Below are positions 1 through 9,388 of a DNA stretch of 64,000 nucleotides, piece after piece; the stretch's first letter is position 1; each line of letters begins with the position of its first letter. A model generated the notes under the pieces. It did no database searches and was not told where the DNA came from. It saw nothing but the letters and a program-made list of their open reading frames with translations. The translations under genes were made by a program, and so were the position numbers. The DNA comes from Alphaproteobacteria bacterium (GTDB lineage Bacteria > Pseudomonadota > Alphaproteobacteria > Micropepsales > Micropepsaceae): the NCBI GenBank assembly GCA_017308475.1, contig JAFKEU010000005.1, forward strand, positions 124,001-188,000. The letters are read 5' to 3'.

Positions 1-363
1 CAGATCCAGCCGCAACAGGGAATAGAAGAGCCTGTGCTTGGCGATCTCGAACTTGGCCCACAGGGCAAGGTTGCCCGCCACCGCCAGGTCCGGGATGACG
101 CGGTTGTGACGGCAGGCGGCGCAATAGCCGGTCTCGTCATCTGCGGGCACCATCCAGTTGCATACCCCGAACTGGTAATTCCGGCAGAAATTGTAGGCCC
201 TGCCGGGGGCCGCCAGCACCCGCCAGCCGCCGCCATCCAACGGGTCTAGTGCGGAAATCTCCGTCAGGTCAGGTAGATAGCCCAAGGCCCGGCCGCAGTT
301 TTCGCAGCGTATATTCTCGAAATAGAGGAGCTGTCCGCACCCCTGACAGCTGAACAATTTCAT
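1..363 (-). CDS. Zinc-ribbon putative metallopeptidase, N-terminal part (runs off window)
   Basis: Partial gene: the first 121 residues are present and the rest lies before the window. The N-terminus has two CxxC pairs (C6/C9 and C20/C23) forming a zinc ribbon, then a second cysteine-rich stretch (FCRNYQ, GVCNW, YCAACR). This layout matches the zinc-ribbon that heads the putative zinc-binding metallopeptidase family; the catalytic HExxH part would be further downstream and cannot be seen. The ATG at 361-363 follows a purine-rich GAGAGGAGCGGGCG. It is divergent from the transglutaminase/ATP-grasp operon starting at 525, and this family is known to co-occur with that operon. Family assignment is moderately sure; the function is inferred. 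Confidence 0.7.
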   Translation of the reverse strand, partial: MKLFSCQGCGQLLYFENIRCENCGRALGYLPDLTEISALDPLDGGGWRVLAAPGRAYNFCRNYQFGVCNWMVPADDETGYCAACRHNRVIPDLAVAGNLALWAKFEIAKHRLFYSLLRLDL

Positions 364-524
364 CGCCCGCTCCTCTCGAAGGGGAACGCCCGCTTTGAGG
401 GCCCGTTCCGCCTGCGTTGCATGGTCGCGCCGAGGGTCTAGGGTGCAATACGTCAGTGTGTGGAACCTATTTCGCACTTGCGGCATACTTTCAGACAATA
501 CGGGCAAGAAACACGGGTTCCCCG

Positions 525-3500
525 ATGTCGATCCAGGCCGCGCTGCGTCATGTCACCCGTTACCGCTATGACCGGCGCATCGCGTTGGGGCCGCAGACGA
601 TACGCCTCAGGCCCGCGCCGCACGCCCGCGCCCATATCGCGTCCTATGCATTGAAGATCGAGCCGGAGCCGCACTTCATCAACTGGCTGCAGGATCCCCA
701 GTCCAACTGGCTGGCGCGCGTCGTCTTTCCCGAAAAGACCGATCATTTCACCGTCTGCGTCGACCTGGCGGTGGAGATGAAGGTGGTCAATCCTTTCGAC
801 TTCTTCCTGGAGCCGGAAGCCGAGCGTTATCCCTTCGCCTATTCCGACGAACTCAAGGCCGAACTGGAGCCCTATCTGCGGACCCGCGACGGGAAAATGG
901 GTGAAAAATTCGAGGCCTGGCTGGCGGCCGTGCCGCGCGGCGAAAAGCCCACCACGACCTTCCTGTTCGACCTGAATGCAAAGCTGGCGCGCGACATTTC
1001 CTATCTGATCCGCATGGAGCCGGGCATCCAGGCACCCGAAGAGACGCTGGTGAAGGGCTCGGGCTCATGCCGCGATTCCGCCTGGCTGATGGTCAATCTG
1101 CTGCGCCGGCTGGGCCTGGCGGCGCGCTTTGCCAGCGGCTACCTGATCCAGCTAAAGCCCGACGTGAAGTCGCTGGATGGACCGTCCGGTCCCGAACAGG
1201 ATTTCACCGACCTGCATGCCTGGTGTGAGGTCTATCTTCCCGGCGCGGGCTGGGTGGGGCTCGACCCCACTTCCGGCCTGTTCGCGGGCGAAGGCCATAT
1301 TCCGCTGGCCTGCACCGCCAATCCCGCCCATGCCGCGCCCATCTCTGGCGCGCTGGAACCGGCCGAGGTCCTGTTCGACTTCGACATGAGTGTGGCGCGG
1401 GTGAAGGAAGCGCCGCGCGTCACCAGGCCCTATAGCGAAGAACAATGGGCGGCTATCGAAAAGCTGGGCGATGACGTCGACAGGATGCTGAACGATCACG
1501 ACGTGCGCCTGACCATGGGGGGCGAGCCGACCTTCGTCTCGATCGACGACCGCAGCGGCGAGGAGTGGCACACCGCCGCCGTCGGCCCCACCAAGCGCAA
1601 GCTGGCCGACACGCTGATCCGCCGCCTGCGCGAACGCTTCGCGCCGGGCGGGCTGCTGCATTACGGCCAGGGCAAATGGTATCCGGGTGAAAGCCTGCCG
1701 CGCTGGGCGTTCGGGCTTTACTGGCGGGCTGACGGCGTGCCCATGTGGAAGAAGGCGGAGAATATCGCCGCCGAGGCCCGCGACCATGCCCCGACGCTGG
1801 ACGACGCGAAGGCGCTGGCCGAAGCAATCGCCACGCGGCTGGGACTGGATGCGTCCTATGCCATCCCCGCCTTCGAGGATTTCTGGCATTACCTGGCGCA
1901 GGAACAACAGCTTGCCGCGGGCATCGATACAACCGATCCCAAGCTGGACGATCCCGAACTGCGCGCGCGGCTGGTGCGGGTGTTCGGGCGCGGCCTGACA
2001 AAGCCCGCGGGCTTCGTGCTGCCGGTGGAAAAAGGCCTTCACCACTGGCAGAGCGAGCATTGGAAGACACGTTCGGGCCAGTTGTTCCTGATCCCCGGCG
2101 ATTCGGCGATCGGATTCCGCCTGCCGCTGAATGCCCTTCCCTTTGTGCCGCCTGAGGCGCGCAGCTTTGTCCCACCGCCCGATCCGTTCGCGCCGCTGCC
2201 GCCGCTGCCTGCGCGCGAGGAAGCGGGCCCGCCCTATGGCGACGCCAGGCCCAATGGCGGTGGCGATTCCGCGCCCTTCCATGCCGTCAATGCCGCCGTC
2301 ACGACGATGGACGGGCCCGAGCCTGCGGTGCGCACCGCCCTGACGGTCGAGCCGCGCGAGGGACGGCTGTGCGTGTTCGTGCCGCCAGTCCCCACCGCCA
2401 ACGATTATTTCGCCCTGCTGTCGGTGGTGGAGGACGGCGCCGAGGCGCTGGGGGTGCCCGTGCATGTCGAAGGCTACCCGCCGCCCTTCGATCCGCGCAT
2501 CCATGTGATCAAGGTCACGCCCGATCCCGGCGTGATCGAGGTGAACATCCATCCGGCCGGGAACTGGCGCGAGCAGATCGACGTCACCCGCGGCCTGTAC
2601 GAGGAAGCGCACGCCGCGCGCCTGTCGACGGAGAAATTCCTGCTGGATGGGCGCCACACCGGCACCGGCGGCGGCAATCATATCGTGGTGGGCGCGGCCG
2701 CGCCTACCGACAGCCCCTTTCTGCGCCGGCCCGACCTGCTCAAGAGCCTGATCGCCTATTGGCAGAACCATCCGTCGCTGTCCTATCTGTTCTCGGGCCT
2801 GTTCATCGGTCCCACAAGCCAAGCGCCGCGGATCGACGAGGCGCGCCATGACGCGCTGTATGAACTGGAAATCGCCTTCGACGAAGTGCCCGGCCGTGCG
2901 GCCGCGAACATCCCGCCCTGGGCGGTGGACCGCATCTTCCGCAACCTGCTGGCCGACCTATCGGGCAACACACACCGCACCGAGATCTGCATCGACAAGC
3001 TCTATTCGCCCGACGGACCCACCGGGCGGCTCGGGCTGGTGGAATTCCGGGGCTTCGAGATGCCGCCTCATGCCGAGATGAGCCTGGCGCAGTCGCTACT
3101 GCTGCGCGGGCTGATCGCACGCTTCTGGCGCGAGCCCTATGGCCGGAAGCTGGTGCGCTGGGGCACCGGGCTGCATGACCGCTTCATGCTGCCCTATTTC
3201 GTGTGGCGCGATTTCGAGGATGTGATCGCCGACATGAACGCCCATGGCCAGGCGTTTGACGCGAACTGGTTCCGCCCGCACTGGGAATTCCGCTTCCCCC
3301 ATATCGGGCGCGTGCAATATGCGGATGTGGAGCTGGAGCTGCGCACCGCGCTGGAACCGTGGAACGTGATGGCCGAGGAAGGCGCCGGCGGGGGCACGGC
3401 GCGATTCGTCGATTCCTCGGTGGAACGGCTGGAAGTGTCGGCCAGCGGCCTGACGCCCGGCCGACACAAGGTACTGGTCAACCGGCGGGCCCTGCCGCTT

Positions 3501-3833
3501 GCATCCACCGGCCAGGGATCGGCGGTGGCGGGCCTGCGCTTCAAGGCCTGGCAGCCCGCGCACGGCCTTCATCCCACCATTCCCGCGCATGGGCCGCTGG
3601 TGATCGAGGTCTGGGATGGCTGGCAGCGCCGGTCGCTGGGCGGCTGCACTTATCACGTCACCCATTCGGGCGGGCGCAATTTCGAGATATTCCCCGTCAA
3701 TGCCAATGAAGCGGAAGGCCGGCGCCTGGCCCGTTTCGAGCCCTTCGGCTTCACCGGCGGTATTTTCGAGGTTGAGAGGGAAGACACAAATCCCGATTTT
3801 CCCTATACGCTGGACCTGCGCCGGGGACCTTGA
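525..3833 (+). CDS. Transglutaminase-like protein with C-terminal DUF2126 domain
   Basis: A 1102-residue cytoplasmic protein with no signal peptide. Residues 1-90 form the usual N-terminal beta domain of bacterial transglutaminase-like proteins (RHVTRYRYDR). A papain-fold domain follows, with an intact triad: C182 (in GSCRDS), H231 (in LHAWCE) and D247 (in LDPTSG). From about residue 300 to the end is the large DUF2126 region typical of these fusions. A reading frame extends up to 417, but the ATG at 525 begins the conserved family N-terminus (MSIQAALRH). Its stop overlaps the next gene, so translation is probably coupled. Bacterial members may act as proteases, amidases or cross-linkers; the substrate is unknown. 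The genome neighbourhood suggests a peptide ligation or processing system. Confidence 0.88.
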   Translation: MSIQAALRHVTRYRYDRRIALGPQTIRLRPAPHARAHIASYALKIEPEPHFINWLQDPQSNWLARVVFPEKTDHFTVCVDLAVEMKVVNPFDFFLEPEAERYPFAYSDELKAELEPYLRTRDGKMGEKFEAWLAAVPRGEKPTTTFLFDLNAKLARDISYLIRMEPGIQAPEETLVKGSGSCRDSAWLMVNLLRRLGLAARFASGYLIQLKPDVKSLDGPSGPEQDFTDLHAWCEVYLPGAGWVGLDPTSGLFAGEGHIPLACTANPAHAAPISGALEPAEVLFDFDMSVARVKEAPRVTRPYSEEQWAAIEKLGDDVDRMLNDHDVRLTMGGEPTFVSIDDRSGEEWHTAAVGPTKRKLADTLIRRLRERFAPGGLLHYGQGKWYPGESLPRWAFGLYWRADGVPMWKKAENIAAEARDHAPTLDDAKALAEAIATRLGLDASYAIPAFEDFWHYLAQEQQLAAGIDTTDPKLDDPELRARLVRVFGRGLTKPAGFVLPVEKGLHHWQSEHWKTRSGQLFLIPGDSAIGFRLPLNALPFVPPEARSFVPPPDPFAPLPPLPAREEAGPPYGDARPNGGGDSAPFHAVNAAVTTMDGPEPAVRTALTVEPREGRLCVFVPPVPTANDYFALLSVVEDGAEALGVPVHVEGYPPPFDPRIHVIKVTPDPGVIEVNIHPAGNWREQIDVTRGLYEEAHAARLSTEKFLLDGRHTGTGGGNHIVVGAAAPTDSPFLRRPDLLKSLIAYWQNHPSLSYLFSGLFIGPTSQAPRIDEARHDALYELEIAFDEVPGRAAANIPPWAVDRIFRNLLADLSGNTHRTEICIDKLYSPDGPTGRLGLVEFRGFEMPPHAEMSLAQSLLLRGLIARFWREPYGRKLVRWGTGLHDRFMLPYFVWRDFEDVIADMNAHGQAFDANWFRPHWEFRFPHIGRVQYADVELELRTALEPWNVMAEEGAGGGTARFVDSSVERLEVSASGLTPGRHKVLVNRRALPLASTGQGSAVAGLRFKAWQPAHGLHPTIPAHGPLVIEVWDGWQRRSLGGCTYHVTHSGGRNFEIFPVNANEAEGRRLARFEPFGFTGGIFEVEREDTNPDFPYTLDLRRGP

Positions 3834-3868
3834 GAATTGGCGCGCAAGGCAGATCAGGAACAGAACCA

Positions 3869-6376
3869 GTGTCGCGTGCGGAACTAGCAGAGCCGTCCAG
3901 TCGCCCGGCGCGCTTTGACGAGTTGCGCGAACCCAATGGGCTGGTGCGTCCGCACTGGCGGGCCTTTGCCCGCACCCTGACCCAGCTGTCGCCCGGGGAA
4001 TATGAGCGCCGCCAGCTGGCGGCCCGCGCAACCGTCCAGGACAACGGCGTCACATATAACGTCTATGACGATCGCGGCGGCCAGGCGCGCCCCTGGCAGC
4101 TGGACATTGTGCCTTTCATCCTGTCGGCGGCCGACTGGAAGCATGTCGAGACGGCGGTGATCCAGCGCGCCATGCTGACCGATCTTCTGTTGCGCGACAT
4201 CTATGGTCCGCAGACCCTGCTGTCGAACAATGTGCTGCCGGCGCACCTTGTCACCGGCCATCCCCAATTCCTGCGCCCGCTGTGCGGCGCCGAGCCGGCC
4301 CATGGCGTGCATGTGCATCTTTACTGCGCCGATCTGGCGCGCGGGCCCGACGGCAGCTGGAGGGTGATGGCAAGCCGCGTCGACGCACCGGGCGGGTTGG
4401 GTTATGCGCTGGAAAACCGGCTTGTCGTGGCGCAGACCTTCCCGGAGAATTTCGCCGACATGCGGGTGGCGCGGCTGGCCGCCTTTTTCAATGCCTATCG
4501 CGAGAACATCCTGGCGCTGGGCCAGTCGCGCCGCGACCGCGCCGTGCTGCTGACGCCCGGTCCTTACAACGAATCCTATTTCGAGCATGTCTATCTGGCA
4601 CATTATCTTGGCCTGACCCTGGTGCAAGGCGACGATCTGGCGGTACGCGGCGGGGAAGTGTTCCTGAAAACGCTGACGGGGCTGGAACGCGTCTCGGCCA
4701 TCTTCCGGCGCGTGGACAGCGATTTCTGCGACCCGCTGGAATTTCGCAGCGACAGCGCGCTGGGCGTGCCGGGGCTGATGGAGGCGGTGCGCGCGGGCGG
4801 CGTGGTGCTGGCCAATGCGCTGGGCGGCGGGGTGGTGGAATCGCCCGCGATGGACGCCTGGCTGCCGGCGGTATGCCGCGCGCTGCTGGGCGAGGAACTG
4901 AAAATCCCCGACATCGCCACCATCTGGTGCGGCACCGAATGGGGCAGGAAGGAAGCGCTGGCGCGGATGAAGCATTCCATCCTGCGCGATGCCTTCGATG
5001 CCCGGCCGATGTTCTCGCGCCGCTCCAGCGCGCGGCTTGGGGCCGACCTGACGGCAGAGGAGCGCGCCCACTTCGAGACGCGCCTGAAGCATCGCGGCGA
5101 GACGCTGGTGGTGCAGGAGATTTCGCCATTGGGGCTCGCGCCGGTGTTCGAGGACGGCCATTTCGCCGCAAAGCCCGTATCCTTGCGTGTCTTCGCCGCC
5201 TGGACACCTTCGGGCTGGACGGTGATGCCGGGCGGGCTGACACGCGTGGCCGCCGACGACAGCGTGCGGGCGCTTTCCATGCAGTCGGGCGCGTCGTCGA
5301 AGGACGCCTGGGTCCTTTCGGCCACGCCGGTCGACAATTTCAGCCTGCTCGGCAACGGCGGCAAGTCGCTGGACGTCCGGCGCCAGGGCGAATCGGCGCC
5401 CAGCCGTGCCATGGACAATCTGTTCTGGCTGGGCCGCTATGCCGAACGCACGGAGAATTTCGTTCGCATCCTGCGCGCGGTTGCCGCGCGCGTCGGAGAC
5501 GAGCCGGCGGCGGCACTGGAAGTGGCGCGCAAACTGCTCGTGCCCTATTCCATGACCAGCGACACACCCATCGAAGCGATTGCCGACGAAGACGATCTGA
5601 CGCGCGAACTGCAGATTCTGGTCTACAGCACCCGCCATGGCCGCAGCCTGCAGAATCTTCTGGCGCGGGTGGAACAGGCGGCCTGGGCGGTGCGCGACCG
5701 CATCTCGCTGGACACCTGGCGCACCATTCACGCCCTGGCCAAGATCGAGGCGCGGCCGGACGAAGAAGACGAATTCGAACCGGCGCAGGCGCGATTCTAC
5801 CTGGATTCGCTGGTGCGGCGCACCGCGGCCCTGTCGGGGCTGGCGGCGGAGAACATGACGCGCGGCCCCAACTGGCTGTTCCTGGAAATGGGCCGGCGCT
5901 GCGAGCGGGCCCAGCACCTTGCCTGGCTGGTGCGCCAAACCGTGGGATACCCGGACGCGCGGGAGACCGATCACATGCGCATCGTGCTTGAGATCGCCGA
6001 CAGCGCCATGACCTATCGCTCGCGCTATCTCAACGTCTTCCAGCTGGTGCCTTTCGTGGACCTGCTGCTTCTGGACGAGAACAATCCGCGCTCCTGCGCC
6101 TATCAGCTGACCGCCATCGGAGCGCACCTGCGGGAGCTGCCGCGCATCACGCCGGCCCAGCGCAGCGACGTGCCGCGCACTCTGGTGCAGGAGATGCGCA
6201 CCGCGCTGGCGGGCGCCAGCCCCGCACGACTGGACTTCTGCGAGCATGGTGCCCGGCCGGGCATGCTGGAACTGACCGGCACGATTTCATCGGGTTGCGC
6301 GCTTTTGTCTGATGGTATCGCTGATGCCTATTTCCAGCATTCCAGCCGCAGCCGCACCGGCGCAGCGGGCCCGTGA
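3869..6376 (+). CDS. Circularly permuted ATP-grasp protein with alpha-E domain
   Basis: About 835 residues. The N-terminal 500 residues are a circularly permuted ATP-grasp type 2 domain, recognisable from the VTYNVYDD start region, the LPAHLVTGHPQFLRP segment and the ALGGGVVESPAMDAWLP block. The C-terminal third, from about MDNLFWLGRYAERTENF onward, is the all-helical alpha-E domain. ATP-grasp enzymes form amide bonds through acyl-phosphates, so this is probably a peptide or amino-acid ligase; no substrate is known. Two starts are possible. A TTG at 3830 overlaps the upstream stop by four bases. The GTG at 3869 has AGGAA eight bases before it and is preferred here. It sits between two transglutaminase genes, overlapping or abutting both. 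Confidence 0.87.
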   Translation: MSRAELAEPSSRPARFDELREPNGLVRPHWRAFARTLTQLSPGEYERRQLAARATVQDNGVTYNVYDDRGGQARPWQLDIVPFILSAADWKHVETAVIQRAMLTDLLLRDIYGPQTLLSNNVLPAHLVTGHPQFLRPLCGAEPAHGVHVHLYCADLARGPDGSWRVMASRVDAPGGLGYALENRLVVAQTFPENFADMRVARLAAFFNAYRENILALGQSRRDRAVLLTPGPYNESYFEHVYLAHYLGLTLVQGDDLAVRGGEVFLKTLTGLERVSAIFRRVDSDFCDPLEFRSDSALGVPGLMEAVRAGGVVLANALGGGVVESPAMDAWLPAVCRALLGEELKIPDIATIWCGTEWGRKEALARMKHSILRDAFDARPMFSRRSSARLGADLTAEERAHFETRLKHRGETLVVQEISPLGLAPVFEDGHFAAKPVSLRVFAAWTPSGWTVMPGGLTRVAADDSVRALSMQSGASSKDAWVLSATPVDNFSLLGNGGKSLDVRRQGESAPSRAMDNLFWLGRYAERTENFVRILRAVAARVGDEPAAALEVARKLLVPYSMTSDTPIEAIADEDDLTRELQILVYSTRHGRSLQNLLARVEQAAWAVRDRISLDTWRTIHALAKIEARPDEEDEFEPAQARFYLDSLVRRTAALSGLAAENMTRGPNWLFLEMGRRCERAQHLAWLVRQTVGYPDARETDHMRIVLEIADSAMTYRSRYLNVFQLVPFVDLLLLDENNPRSCAYQLTAIGAHLRELPRITPAQRSDVPRTLVQEMRTALAGASPARLDFCEHGARPGMLELTGTISSGCALLSDGIADAYFQHSSRSRTGAAGP

Positions 6377-6384
6377 GGGATGTG

Positions 6385-7257
6385 ATGGACTATCTGGTGA
6401 CGCATCGCACCACCTATCGCTATGTGCAGGACGTCTCCCATTCCTGGCATCTGGCGCATCTGCGCCTGCGCGACACGGCGAACCAGAAAGTCGCATCCAG
6501 CGAGATCGCCATCAGCCTGGAGCCGGACAGCATCGCCTCACGCACCGACTATTTCGGCAATCCGGTGGAATGGTTCGCCTTCGACCGGCCGCACACGCTG
6601 CTGGAGATTCTGGCGGAAAGCCGAGTGACGGTGGAACGGCCGCCCGAAAGGCCCAGCCGCGAAAGCCTGACGCATGAGAGGGTGCGCGCGCTACTGGAAA
6701 ATCCGCCCGACGCGGAGGCGCGCGACGCCGTGCAGTACATCTTTGATTCCCCCATGACCGCCTTCAAGAGCGACATCGCCGAATATGCCGGCGAAAGCTT
6801 TCCGCCAGGCCGGCCCATGCTGGCGGGAGCTGAAGAGCTGATGAACCGCATTCATTGCGACTTCCGCTATGACACCAGCGTGACCGACGCGACCACGCCC
6901 GTCGACCGGGTGTTCGAGATCCGCGCCGGGGTCTGCCAGGACCTGGCGCACGTCGCGATCGCGGCGATGCGCAGCCTGGGCCTGCCGGCGCGCTATGTGT
7001 CGGGCTATCTTCTCACCCGGCCGCCACCGGGGATGCCCCGGCTGGTGGGGGCCGATGCCAGTCATGCCTGGTTCAGCGTCTGGGCGCCGCCTTTCGGCTG
7101 GGTGGACCTGGACCCCACCAACGATGTGATCGTGGGCGAGACCCATGTCACCTCATCCTGGGGTCGCGACTATGGCGATGTGGCGCCCGTTGCCGGCATC
7201 ATCCTGGGCGGCCACGACCATATGGTGGATGTTGGAGTGGATGTCATCCCCGCCTGA
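6385..7257 (+). CDS. Transglutaminase family protein
   Basis: About 290 residues, third gene of the coupled trio. It has the bacterial transglutaminase N-terminal beta region (YLVTHRTTYRY) and a papain-like core with triad C184 (GVCQDLAH), H227 (SHAWFSV) and D243 (LDPTND), all intact. The ATG at 6385 has GAGGG just upstream. A GTG at 6373 would overlap the ATP-grasp stop (GTGA) and is a plausible alternative start. There is no signal peptide, so it acts in the cytoplasm. Together with the first gene this gives two different transglutaminase-fold enzymes around one ligase. That arrangement suggests that one makes and another trims or transfers a peptide, which is inference. Confidence 0.88.
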   Translation: MDYLVTHRTTYRYVQDVSHSWHLAHLRLRDTANQKVASSEIAISLEPDSIASRTDYFGNPVEWFAFDRPHTLLEILAESRVTVERPPERPSRESLTHERVRALLENPPDAEARDAVQYIFDSPMTAFKSDIAEYAGESFPPGRPMLAGAEELMNRIHCDFRYDTSVTDATTPVDRVFEIRAGVCQDLAHVAIAAMRSLGLPARYVSGYLLTRPPPGMPRLVGADASHAWFSVWAPPFGWVDLDPTNDVIVGETHVTSSWGRDYGDVAPVAGIILGGHDHMVDVGVDVIPA

Positions 7258-8478
7258 CTATTTTGCGCAATCAAGGCCCATCGCATCCTGCAGCCGCTGG
7301 TAGATCGAGACCATTTCGATCGTGCCCAGATTGCCGGGCGTGACGCCCGGACCCGACAGCAGGAAGATGCTGTGATAGTCGGGCCGGGTCGGCCAGAAGC
7401 CGTGCGTGCCCCGGCTACCGGGCTTGCCATGCGCAGAGCCGGTGGCGGCGTTGCCGAAGACGACATGCGGCGCGGGCTCGAAAGCGGTGGTGGCCGTGGA
7501 AAGCTGCGGGGCATAGTGCACCAGTTCGTCATGCGACACTTCCCGGCCGACATCGCCCTTGCCGCTTTGCGATTTCAGCCAGGCCGCGACGTTGGGATCA
7601 TTGGTGGTGGCAAGCCCGCCCGCAATGGCCATCTCACCAGTGATGCCATCGGCCGCCGCCATCACTTTCAGGTTGGCCGAATGGTCGATGGCTTCGAAGC
7701 CATGGTCGGACACCAGCGCCAGGTCGTAATCGGCAGGCATGGCCTTCAATATGTCGCCAAGAAGTTCGTCGGTGCGCTCGACGACGGCTTTGGCATTGAC
7801 GGTGGAGGGTCCCTGTTCGTGGGATTCCGAATCCAGCTCGGCCAGATGCGTCGCCACCAGGTCGGGTAGTTTGGTCTTCAGCAACCAGATGGTCGCCAGG
7901 GTGCGGCTGCGATCGTCCAGCCATTGCTGGCGGAAGGAAGGATAGGTCCTGTTGATGTCGGCGGCGAGGCCTTGCGGAATCTCCCACTTTTCAACCGTCT
8001 CCATGTCGGAGGAATCGCCGTTGCGTTTGGCATAGACCTCCGGCAGGTCGTAAGCGAGGGGCGCCTTCACCGTCACCGGCCAGTTGATCGCCCCGGCGGT
8101 CTTGCCCGCCGCCTTCAGGCACTGCCAGATGGCGGGCACCTTCACCTTCTCGAAGGACCAGTAGGACAGCGCCGGATCTGGCGCGCCCGCCGCATTGCCG
8201 AGGATGCCGTGGCTATAGGGCGTGACGCCGGTGATCATGGTGGTGTGCGAGGGCCAGGTGATGGTGGGCCACACCCCCACCACGCCATCGGCATATTGGG
8301 AACGCGCCAGGACCTTGCGGATGTTGGGGATCTTCAGGCCCAGCGCATCGCGGTCACGGATATAGCGCCAGTCCAGCCCATCGATGGACAGCAGCACCAG
8401 CTTGTGGGCGGCAAAGGCTGGCGTGACGCCGGTCGATGCCAGCAGTGCCAGTGCGATGGCCTTGAGGATTCGATGCAT
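7258..8478 (-). CDS. Exported alkaline phosphatase superfamily protein (type I phosphodiesterase)
   Basis: 406 residues with a Sec signal peptide (MHRILKAIALALLAS, cleavage near AFAA-HK). The mature part is a nucleotide pyrophosphatase/phosphodiesterase-type hydrolase. A metal-binding LSIDGLDW is near the N-terminus. The nucleophile threonine lies in the WPTITWPSHTTM block, and a second metal-site SDHGF is near the middle. Members hydrolyse phosphodiester or phosphate ester bonds in the periplasm using two metal ions; the substrate cannot be read from sequence. Its stop codon directly abuts the stop of the convergent transglutaminase gene. It is probably transcribed alone. Confidence 0.85.
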   Translation of the reverse strand: MHRILKAIALALLASTGVTPAFAAHKLVLLSIDGLDWRYIRDRDALGLKIPNIRKVLARSQYADGVVGVWPTITWPSHTTMITGVTPYSHGILGNAAGAPDPALSYWSFEKVKVPAIWQCLKAAGKTAGAINWPVTVKAPLAYDLPEVYAKRNGDSSDMETVEKWEIPQGLAADINRTYPSFRQQWLDDRSRTLATIWLLKTKLPDLVATHLAELDSESHEQGPSTVNAKAVVERTDELLGDILKAMPADYDLALVSDHGFEAIDHSANLKVMAAADGITGEMAIAGGLATTNDPNVAAWLKSQSGKGDVGREVSHDELVHYAPQLSTATTAFEPAPHVVFGNAATGSAHGKPGSRGTHGFWPTRPDYHSIFLLSGPGVTPGNLGTIEMVSIYQRLQDAMGLDCAK

Positions 8479-8606
8479 GGCAAACCCCTTTTTGACCGCA
8501 AGGCTAAAAGGCGACGGCCCGCCTGCCTAGTCACGCACATTGCGACAAATGTTGCCCCTTTTGCAGGCACGCGATAAGACGGCCGGACTTTTCCGCGGAA
8601 TTCCCG

Positions 8607-9326
8607 ATGACATCCCTTCTGGTCCTGGGCCTGGCGCTGTGTGCCGCGTGCGCGACCATGACCGGCGGCCTGATGGCCCTCAAACTCGCCGAGCGACTTC
8701 CGCTGGTGCTGGGCTTTTCGGCCGGCGCCGTGATCGGGGTGGCCTTTTTTGACCTGGCGCCAGAAGCCATCGCGGCGGGAAGGGGATTCTATGATGCGCG
8801 GACCCTTCTGGCCATCGCGGCGGGCGGCTTCTTTCTCTATGTGGTGATCGACCGGCTGGTGGCGCGCCATGACTGCGAGGGCGGGCCCAACACGACACGC
8901 GGCCTGATCGGCGCGGCCAGCTTTTCCGCTCACAGCATACTGGACGGATTCGCCATGGGTATCGCGCTGCAGGCCGGCCCCGAGATCGGACTGATCGTGG
9001 CGGCGGCAGTACTGGCACATGACTTCGCGGATGGCTTGAATACCGTCAATGTGGTGGTGAAAAATGGCGGAGAGCGCAGGCACGCGCTGTCCTGGCTGGC
9101 GATGGATGCCTTTGCCCCGCTGCTGGGCGCGGGTCTGAGTCTTCTGGTCACGCCGCGCCCCGAACTTCTGGCACTGCTGCTGGCGTTGTTCTGCGGCTTC
9201 TTCCTGCATATCGGGGCGAGCGGGCTTCTGCCGGAAAGCCACCGGACGCGCCCGCGCCTGTCCACGACCCTGGCCACGCTTGCGGGCGCGGGCTTTCTTT
9301 ATCTGGTCACCTGGGCAGTGCGCTGA
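8607..9326 (+). CDS. ZIP family metal transporter
   Basis: 239 residues, almost entirely hydrophobic with about eight membrane segments. The signature HSILDG (within FSAHSILDGFAMG) is the transmembrane IV metal-binding motif of the ZIP zinc/iron permeases. A second polar block, AHDFADGLNTV, sits in segment V where ZIP proteins carry HE or HD ligands. It probably moves Zn(II), Fe(II) or another divalent cation into the cytoplasm. The length is slightly short for ZupT and closer to GufA-like bacterial ZIPs. It is divergent from the phosphodiesterase gene, with a 128-base shared upstream region; no Zur box was recognised. Confidence 0.82.
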   Translation: MTSLLVLGLALCAACATMTGGLMALKLAERLPLVLGFSAGAVIGVAFFDLAPEAIAAGRGFYDARTLLAIAAGGFFLYVVIDRLVARHDCEGGPNTTRGLIGAASFSAHSILDGFAMGIALQAGPEIGLIVAAAVLAHDFADGLNTVNVVVKNGGERRHALSWLAMDAFAPLLGAGLSLLVTPRPELLALLLALFCGFFLHIGASGLLPESHRTRPRLSTTLATLAGAGFLYLVTWAVR

Positions 9327-9388
9327 GCAGCCTTGCCGTGCGCCCTGTGCTTTGCGATCCTTGCGCGCAGCGTGCGGATGAGGGGATC

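Noticed and set aside
1152..2849. 565-residue open frame on the minus strand
   Set aside because: It is antisense to the DUF2126 protein with all its motifs; long antisense frames are expected in high-GC DNA, and its sequence has no recognisable domain.
3884..6247. 787-residue minus-strand frame
   Set aside because: Antisense to the ATP-grasp gene, which is conserved and coupled to its neighbours; no domain seen in the antisense frame.
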